Shown in pieces: positions 54,380-59,798 of a DNA stretch of 59,798 nucleotides. Below the pieces are notes generated by a model. That model saw only the letters and a list, made by a program, of their open reading frames with translations, was not told the DNA's origin and searched no databases. Both the position numbers and the translations under genes were made by a program. Each line of letters begins with the position of its first letter. Positions within the stretch are counted from its first letter, which is position 1. Source of the DNA: Planctomycetota bacterium (GTDB lineage: Bacteria > Planctomycetota > Planctomycetia > Pirellulales > UBA1268). The stretch is from the NCBI GenBank assembly GCA_029978905.1, contig JAPOIM010000002.1, positions 1 to 59,798 of the forward strand, written 5' to 3'.

Positions 54380-54991
54380 CTACAGACGCTGTCGTCCGGA
54401 GAGGGCGTCGGCCAGCATGGCCTTGTTCGCCTGCTCAAGTGGGCTGCCAACCACCAGGCCTCGGGCAAGGCGGGTGACATCGACCGGCAGAGCCGCCACC
54501 AGTGAGGCGATCTCTGCCGCCGTTGCATCCCCTTCGACCGTTGGACTCGTGCCCATGATCACTTCACGAACGGCACCGCCGCGAATCCGCTCCAGCAGCT
54601 GCCGAATCGTCAACTGCTCCACGCCGACCCCTTCCAGAGGCGAGAGGCGGCCCTGCAGCACGTGGTATCGCCCGCGGTAGGTGCCGGCGGTTTCCAGGGC
54701 GAGGAGATCCCGCACCTGCTCGACGACAAGCAGCAGGCTCTCATCACGACGCGAATCCTGGCAGATGTCGCAAGTGTCGTCTTCGCAGAGATTGAAGCAA
54801 ATGCGGCATGGATGCAGCCGTTCCGTCACCGCTCGCACCGCGTCGGCCAGGGCCAAAGCCTCGTCGGCAGGCATCTTCATCACATGATACGCCAGTCGCT
54901 CGGCAGACTTCCGCCCGATCCCCGGGAGGGCCGCAAACTGGTCGATCAACGTGCCGATCACACTGCCCGTACCGCCATTTATGTCTGCCAT
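54380..54991 (-). CDS. recR: Recombination protein RecR
   Basis: A 203-residue protein with the RecR order: helix-hairpin-helix LPGIGRKSAERLAYH, zinc motif CRICFNLCEDDTCDIC, Toprim segment (SLLLVVEQVRDLL), and a C-terminal wedge. It acts with RecO/RecF in loading RecA at gaps. It follows dnaX by 30 bases, as in many bacteria, but the small ybaB/ebfC gene usual between them is missing. Start chosen at the ATG just 5' of the conserved helix. Confidence 0.93.
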   Translation of the reverse strand: MADINGGTGSVIGTLIDQFAALPGIGRKSAERLAYHVMKMPADEALALADAVRAVTERLHPCRICFNLCEDDTCDICQDSRRDESLLLVVEQVRDLLALETAGTYRGRYHVLQGRLSPLEGVGVEQLTIRQLLERIRGGAVREVIMGTSPTVEGDATAAEIASLVAALPVDVTRLARGLVVGSPLEQANKAMLADALSGRQRL

Positions 54992-55021
54992 CAGATCCGC
55001 ACTTTCCAGGAAAGAACTCGC

Positions 55022-56887
55022 CTACTCGCCCGCGTCGTTTGCCGGCTCAGCTGTTTTTGCCGGCGGGTCGACCCGACGAATGGCCGCATCAAACAGGGTG
55101 CGGGCGTGGCTGACCAGGGGGTGATCGGAGGCGGCCTTCAGGAGCGCGGCCTGGGATCGTGGAGCCGAGGGGCGTTGCTTCTGAACGACGGGCACCGGCT
55201 CATCGAAGCGAAACACAATCCGCGAACGCCCGCAGAGATCGCGGAGGGCCGAGGTGATACTCGCCGCCACTTCCGCCCGCTTGAGGAAGGAACACCCGGC
55301 CTCGCCGTTGGCCGGCATGCTGATCTCGATGCCCTCGTCTTCATGCCAGCTCGCTGCGGTCGCTTCGCTGATGAAGCCAGCAGCCATGCCTCCCACGAGA
55401 TCCCCCACCTGCCGCCATACTTCCAGGGGCGGGGTTGTGGGAGCCACCCGCGCCGGTGCTGCCGGGGCGGCGGTTGGTGCTGCTGGTGCCACAGCCGGCG
55501 GCTCGGAGTGGTGTGAGTCGCTCAGGTCAGTCGTTTTTTTTTCGCGCGTCGCCGCACTCGCAGCCGGCGCACCCGCTGCAGCGGGCTCCGACCGGGCAGC
55601 TCCGCGAGGAGCCGCAGCAGGGGACGCGAGTGCCGCAGGTTGACCGCTGGCGAGCCTCGCGATGGCTGTCGCCAGCGATTCCATCCGCTCCATGCTCGCC
55701 AGACGAACCACCGCCATCTCCGCGAGCACCGCAGCATGTCCGGCGGTTCGCATGCGAGAGAGCGTATGGTCGATCACCTGCATCATCGCCAAGATGGTGT
55801 CGGTGCCCAACGACGAGGCGAGCGACGCGATGTCAGCCCCGCAGCCCCCGTCGGCATTCCACAACCGCCCTTCAGCCGACACGCTCGCAAGCAGCAGGTC
55901 ACGCAGCACCGAGAGGAGTTGCTCGAGCACGCCGCTGGCGTCAGCTCCTCCAGAAACCGCCGCATCGAGCGCCTCGATAGCCGCCTTGGGCTGCTGGTGG
56001 GCAATCGCGTCGATCAACGACGCGAGCCCTTCCTCGCGGCCGGTGCCGAGCAGGGCATGCACGGCGTCGACGCCAATCGTGCCATCCGCGGCCGCTGCCG
56101 CGCCAAGCAGCTGCTCAAGCAACGACTGGCTGTCTCGCATGCTCCCGTTGGCCCGACGGGCCACCAGCCGCACCGCATCGGCATCGATGGCCACACCTTC
56201 CGCAGCAGCGATCTCCGCCAGCCGCGCCTCGATCGCCGTTGCTTCCACGGTCAGAAAATCAAACCGCTGACAGCGCGAAAGGATGGTGATCGGCAGTTTT
56301 TCAGGCTCCGTCGTACAGAGCACGAACTTCACATGCGGCGGGGGCTCTTCCAGCGTCTTGAGCAGCGCGTTGAACGCTTCTCGCGTGAGCATGTGGACTT
56401 CGTCGATGATGTAGATCTTGTAGCGACCTCGGGCCGGCCGCACCGACGCGTTTTGCCGCAGCTGCCGAATCTCATCGATGCCGCGGTTGCTGGCCGCGTC
56501 GATCTCCACCACATCGACATCCTGTCCCGCCGAAATCGCCTGGCACATGTCGCAGGTGTTGCAGGGCTCGGCTGCGTAGCTGCTCTTCAGGCCGCTGCCA
56601 TCAGCCTTGCCAGCGGAGATGCACTCCAGGGCTTTGGCAAAAATCCTCGCGGCACTCGTCTTGCCGACTCCGCGGGCGCCGGTGAACAGGTAGGCGTGGC
56701 CGACACGGTCAGAACTGATCGCCCCGGAGAGTCCGCGGGCCACGTGCGTTTGGCCGATCAGATCGGCAAACCGCTGGGGCCGATAGCGACGGGCCACAAC
56801 CCGGTAGCCGGCACGAGGCACACCCGCGGCCTCCACCAAATCGGCAGTCTGGCTCGTCGTCGGCGTGGCGGCGTTGCTGTCGGCCAT
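55022..56887 (-). CDS. dnaX: DNA polymerase III subunit gamma/tau
   Basis: A 621-residue protein (tau form). The AAA domain has Walker A TGARGVGKTSAARIF, zinc-binding CNTCDMC nearby, DVVEIDAASNRGIDEIR, IIDEVHML and the sensor LCTTEPEKLP with SRCQRF. Domain III follows to about 380, then a Pro/Ala-rich linker and a C-terminal domain. Nine A residues in a row at 55534-55542 (codons GAA AAA AAA ACG, residues 449-452) sit at the linker. A slip either way reaches a stop within five codons, giving a product of about 453 residues. It loads the clamp and organises the replisome. Confidence 0.95.
   Translation of the reverse strand: MADSNAATPTTSQTADLVEAAGVPRAGYRVVARRYRPQRFADLIGQTHVARGLSGAISSDRVGHAYLFTGARGVGKTSAARIFAKALECISAGKADGSGLKSSYAAEPCNTCDMCQAISAGQDVDVVEIDAASNRGIDEIRQLRQNASVRPARGRYKIYIIDEVHMLTREAFNALLKTLEEPPPHVKFVLCTTEPEKLPITILSRCQRFDFLTVEATAIEARLAEIAAAEGVAIDADAVRLVARRANGSMRDSQSLLEQLLGAAAAADGTIGVDAVHALLGTGREEGLASLIDAIAHQQPKAAIEALDAAVSGGADASGVLEQLLSVLRDLLLASVSAEGRLWNADGGCGADIASLASSLGTDTILAMMQVIDHTLSRMRTAGHAAVLAEMAVVRLASMERMESLATAIARLASGQPAALASPAAAPRGAARSEPAAAGAPAASAATREKKTTDLSDSHHSEPPAVAPAAPTAAPAAPARVAPTTPPLEVWRQVGDLVGGMAAGFISEATAASWHEDEGIEISMPANGEAGCSFLKRAEVAASITSALRDLCGRSRIVFRFDEPVPVVQKQRPSAPRSQAALLKAASDHPLVSHARTLFDAAIRRVDPPAKTAEPANDAGE
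55534..55543 (-). promoter_or_regulatory. Candidate frameshift or slippage site in dnaX
   Basis: On the minus strand G followed by nine A covers codons GAA AAA AAA A, then CGACTGACCTGAG. A minus-one shift (or one extra A) gives AAC GAC TGA. Loss of one A gives CGA CTG ACC TGA. Both end just after residue 451. Confidence 0.7.
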
Positions 56888-56954
56888 GGCCCAAGCTCAG
56901 ACACGCTGCCCTCCTCGCGGGGAAGGGCGGCAAAAAAGAAACTCCTCACGACGC

Positions 56955-57054
56955 CCGATGAGAGGCCCACCGCACAAAGAGACGACTGCTTATGGCTGCT
57001 GCGGTTAAGCCCTGACCAGGTTCGCAGGTCCCCATCGCAGGGGCCTCTCATCGG
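56955..57054 (-). ncRNA. ffs: Signal recognition particle RNA (small bacterial 4.5S type)
   Basis: About 100 nucleotides on the minus strand, just upstream of dnaX. A perfect 14-bp terminal stem (CCGATGAGAGGCCC with its complement) encloses the conserved Ffh-binding core: GAACCTGGTCAGG on one side and GCAGCAGCC-ATAAGCAG on the other. The segment between them is GCTTAACC, so the apical loop is not the usual GGAA. The order ffs-dnaX-recR is common in bacteria. It scaffolds Ffh and FtsY for membrane targeting. Ends are approximate. Confidence 0.85.
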
Positions 57055-57117
57055 ACGCCGTGACTTCCTTGTTTGTACGCGGCAGCCTGCGGGCGGTCAA
57101 AGGGGGTGCGTGTTTGC

Positions 57118-57123
57118 TACATT
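57118..57123 (+). promoter_or_regulatory. Candidate -10 element of mutS
   Basis: TACATT preceded by TTGC lies 9 bases before the mutS ATG. The same GCTACATT string precedes fabI. No good -35 element is visible, and the distance would give a near-leaderless transcript. Confidence 0.25.
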
Positions 57124-57132
57124 CGGCGGTCT

Positions 57133-59658
57133 ATGGCCACACCAATGATGCAACAGTTTGAGGCGGCGAAGGCTCGCTGCCCGGGCGCGCTCGTCCTCTT
57201 CCGGATGGGCGACTTCTACGAACTCTTCGGAGAAGACGCCCGCGAAGCGGCAGAACTCCTCAACCTCACGGTCACGAGCCGGGAGAAGGGCCCCGACGCG
57301 ATGCCCATGGCGGGCTTTCCGCACCACCAACTCGACCCACAGCTCGTGAAGCTCGTCGCGGCCGGCCGACGCGTGGCCATCTGCGAGCAGATTGACGATC
57401 CGAAGACCACCAAGGGGCTCCTCCGCCGGGAAGTCACCAGAATTGTCACCCCCGGCATCGCGGCCGACGAATCGCTCCTTGATCCCAACCGCAGCAACTT
57501 TCTCGTGGCCGTGCTTCCACCTGCGACACGTCCGCATGCGGACGAACTCGCCGAATCAGCGCCCGCTGGCATCGCCTGGATCGATGTCGCCGGTGGACGG
57601 TTTCAGGCTGCGGTGCTCCCCCCGGCCGATCTGATCGAGCATCTGCAACGTCTCGACCCTGCGGAGTGCCTCTGCGATCAGCAGCACGCCGAACTCGTCA
57701 CGCAGCTGCTTCGCGACGCGGGCGTCCACGCCGCCGTGACCGCCCGCGCGTCGTGGTGGTTTGCCCTCGACCGTGGGCCCGAGGAACTCTCGCGGAAACT
57801 CGGCGGCATCTCGCTCGAGGGGCTCGGCTTTGAGCGCACGGCCGATGCCGCGGGGCTCGCGGCCGCCCATGCCGTGATCTGCTACCTCGAAGAGACCGAG
57901 CCCGCAGCCGTCGGCCGCATCGGGCAACTCAAACCGTGGCGCAGCGGCCATGCGATGGAAATCGACGAGGCCACACGGCGAACGCTGGAGCTGGTACGGA
58001 CGGTGACCGAAGGCCGCCGAGCCGGCTCCCTGGCGGGCGTGCTCGACCGCACGAAGACCCCAATGGGCGCCCGCATGCTTTCCCGTTGGCTGGTCGCACC
58101 GCTGATTGATCATCACGCGATCGAGCGGCGTCTCGACGCCGTCGGGCTGCTGGTGGGCAACGCCACACTCGCCGGCGAAATCGCCGACACACTCTCGGGG
58201 ATCGGCGACCTCGAACGCATCACCAGCCGCGTGGTCTCCGGGCGGGCAGGCCCCCGTGATGTGGAACGCGTGGGGCAGGTCACCCGCGTGCTGCCGAGGC
58301 TCCGGTCACTGCTTGAGCATGTTGGCCCTGGATTGCTCGCCGACTGCTGCGATTCCCTCGATCCGTGCGAAGACATCGCCGAACGCATCAGCACGATGCT
58401 GCGAGAAGGCTGCCCCACCTACGCTCGCGACGGCGGCTTCATCCGCCCAGGCTTCGACGCCTCACTCGACGAGTTGGTAGAACTTGCCTCGGGTGGCAAA
58501 GAGTGGATCACACGCTATCAGGCCGAACAGGTCGAGCGGACAGGTATCACCTCGCTGAAGGTGGGCTTCAACCGTGTGTTCGGCTTCTATCTTGAGGTGA
58601 GCAAGGCGCACAGCGATCGGGTGCCTGCCGACTTCTTGCGCAAGCAGACGGTGAAAAACGCCGAGCGGTACACCACGCCCGAACTCGATGAGCGACAGCG
58701 GCAGGTGCTCGGTGCCGAAGACGCGGCCGTGCGACGCGAAGGGGAACTCTTCGAAGCCTTGCGGCAGTTCGTGGCAGGCGAGCACCGCCGTCTCGACCGC
58801 ATCGCGGACCTGCTGGCCATGCTCGACGTGCTCGTCTCGATGGCGACTGTCGCGCGACAGCGGGGCTGGTGTCGCCCCGAAATCACAGAGCGCCGGGAAC
58901 TGCAGCTGCTCGACGGCCGCCATCCCGTCCTTGAAGAACTTCTCCCCGTTGGCACGCTCGTCGCCAACGATCTGCACCTGGCTGCCGACACAGCCGACGG
59001 GCCCCAGCTGCTCTTGGTGACCGGCCCCAACATGGGCGGCAAGAGCACCTACATTCGTCAGGCCGCGCTTGCCGTCGTCCTCGCCCAAGCCGGTTCATGG
59101 GTGCCCGCCGCGCGTGCTCGTGTGGGCATCGTGGACCGCCTCTTCGCCCGCATCGGTGCCGGCGACGACCTCGCCCGCGGCGCCAGCACCTTTCTCGTGG
59201 AGATGGCCCAAACGGCGAGAATCCTCAACCGTGCCACACCTCAAAGCCTCGTGATCCTCGACGAAGTGGGGCGCGGCACGAGCACCTTCGACGGCATGGC
59301 CCTCGCCCAGTCCGTGGTCGAGCATCTCCACGACGAGATCGGTTGCCGCACCCTGTTCGCAACGCACTACCTGCAGCTCGCGGCCCTGGAGCGGCTTCCC
59401 GGGGTGACCAACGTGCAGGTGCTGGTGCAACAGCACGGCGACCACCTGGCCTTCCTCCACAAAGTCGCCCTCGGGGCCGCCGACCGCAGCTGGGGCATCC
59501 ACGTGGCCAAACTCGCCGGCGTGCCCGACGACGTGATCGCCCGCGCCACCACGCTCCTCGCCGGCTTCGAAGCCGATCCCCCTCCGCCCCGTGCCCCATC
59601 ACGTCGCGCGAAGGCCTCACCCGACGACAACAACCAGCTCTCCCTCTTTGGAGGCTGA
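57133..59658 (+). CDS. mutS: DNA mismatch repair protein MutS
   Basis: An 841-residue MutS from the ATG at 57133 (MATPMMQQFEAAKARC). The mismatch-recognition FYE triad is in GDFYELF near residue 36. Core and lever domains follow, then the ATPase with Walker A TGPNMGGKSTYIRQ, Walker B region VILDEVGRGTSTFDG and the His loop (FATHYLQL). The C-terminus ends in a short tail with NQLSLFGG, which resembles a beta-clamp binding motif (QLSLF). It detects mispairs and signals MutL. mutL is not in the window. Confidence 0.95.
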   Translation: MATPMMQQFEAAKARCPGALVLFRMGDFYELFGEDAREAAELLNLTVTSREKGPDAMPMAGFPHHQLDPQLVKLVAAGRRVAICEQIDDPKTTKGLLRREVTRIVTPGIAADESLLDPNRSNFLVAVLPPATRPHADELAESAPAGIAWIDVAGGRFQAAVLPPADLIEHLQRLDPAECLCDQQHAELVTQLLRDAGVHAAVTARASWWFALDRGPEELSRKLGGISLEGLGFERTADAAGLAAAHAVICYLEETEPAAVGRIGQLKPWRSGHAMEIDEATRRTLELVRTVTEGRRAGSLAGVLDRTKTPMGARMLSRWLVAPLIDHHAIERRLDAVGLLVGNATLAGEIADTLSGIGDLERITSRVVSGRAGPRDVERVGQVTRVLPRLRSLLEHVGPGLLADCCDSLDPCEDIAERISTMLREGCPTYARDGGFIRPGFDASLDELVELASGGKEWITRYQAEQVERTGITSLKVGFNRVFGFYLEVSKAHSDRVPADFLRKQTVKNAERYTTPELDERQRQVLGAEDAAVRREGELFEALRQFVAGEHRRLDRIADLLAMLDVLVSMATVARQRGWCRPEITERRELQLLDGRHPVLEELLPVGTLVANDLHLAADTADGPQLLLVTGPNMGGKSTYIRQAALAVVLAQAGSWVPAARARVGIVDRLFARIGAGDDLARGASTFLVEMAQTARILNRATPQSLVILDEVGRGTSTFDGMALAQSVVEHLHDEIGCRTLFATHYLQLAALERLPGVTNVQVLVQQHGDHLAFLHKVALGAADRSWGIHVAKLAGVPDDVIARATTLLAGFEADPPPPRAPSRRAKASPDDNNQLSLFGG

Positions 59659-59798
59659 CTCGCTGGCACGCTCCGGCTCCCCCTATCACCGAGCGAGGGC
59701 TGAGCCCAGTGCTGACTCGACGGCGTAGATCCGCGAGCGCAGCCTGGAGGGCGAAAGCGAAGCGGATCTTCGAGTGAGCGAGGGCCCGGAAGGCCCGC
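59659..59798. other. Non-coding right edge with hairpins
   Basis: No gene is seen. AGATCCGC at 59727-59734 pairs with GCGGATCT at 59762-59769, and GGGCC-CGGAA-GGCCC lies at the edge. These may be a mutS terminator or part of a dispersed palindromic repeat; the window ends before this can be told. Confidence 0.35.

Noticed and set aside
55640..57148. Plus-strand frame of 502 codons opposite dnaX and through ffs
   Set aside because: It crosses the SRP RNA and dnaX and is Arg/His-rich with no recognised domain.
1..59798. CRISPR arrays, insertion sequences, prophage genes or rRNA operons
   Set aside because: I looked for regularly spaced repeats, transposase or integrase motifs and 16S/23S landmarks and found none.

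Overview
This is a high-GC bacterial chromosome segment that reads as a member of the Planctomycetota, probably near the Pirellulales. The lineage call is an inference. It rests on archaeal-type tetrahydromethanopterin (H4MPT) C1 genes (fae, mtdB-like, mch, two ATP-grasp genes, a citG-like gene) lying among ordinary bacterial housekeeping genes, a DUF1571-like secreted protein at the left edge, very large secreted or membrane-anchored proteins, and a FlgI-like lipoprotein with no flagellar neighbours. I see no rRNA operon, prophage, insertion sequence or CRISPR array.

Layout. 1-4.1 kb: an edge-truncated secreted protein, a metallo-beta-lactamase hydrolase, a phospholipid pair (PlsC-like acyltransferase and CdsA) and a membrane-anchored HExxH peptidase. 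4.3-15.1 kb: two translationally coupled giant exported proteins that look like three related units, then an inositol-monophosphatase-family gene. 15.3-20.9 kb: an unknown gene, a catalytically degenerate SbcD/YhaO-like protein and a YhaN/SbcC-like ATPase. 21-25.8 kb: a small membrane protein, an AI-2E-family permease, a GT2 glycosyltransferase fused to a membrane domain, and an RluA pseudouridine synthase. 25.8-31.9 kb: a small basic DNA-binding-like protein, tRNA-Lys(CTT), fabI, a nudix hydrolase, yidD, rnpA, a dnaJ/cbpA-like gene and ppk1.

32-44.3 kb: the C1/pterin region. It holds citG-like, PTPS, a DtxR-type regulator, mch and a RimK-like ligase. A ribbon-helix-helix gene, rnpB, an FHA protein, rsgA, hflX and an SDR follow. 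It closes with the fae-mtdB operon divergent from an OrfY-like ATP-grasp gene. Formaldehyde would be condensed with H4MPT (Fae), oxidised (MtdB) and hydrolysed (Mch). The formyltransferase/hydrolase complex is not in the window, so the pathway is only partly present here.

44.3-59.8 kb: rimI, a FlgI-HEAT lipoprotein coupled to smc, an HTH plus degenerate-receiver protein, moaC, nrdR, rpoN, recR, dnaX, the SRP RNA gene (ffs) and mutS. The most interesting points are a nine-A run in dnaX placed where a short gamma-like subunit would be made by slippage, the dead-nuclease partner of the YhaN-like ATPase, the dispersed H4MPT module, a tandem 13-bp repeat upstream of the ribbon-helix-helix gene, and the triplicated giant-protein architecture.
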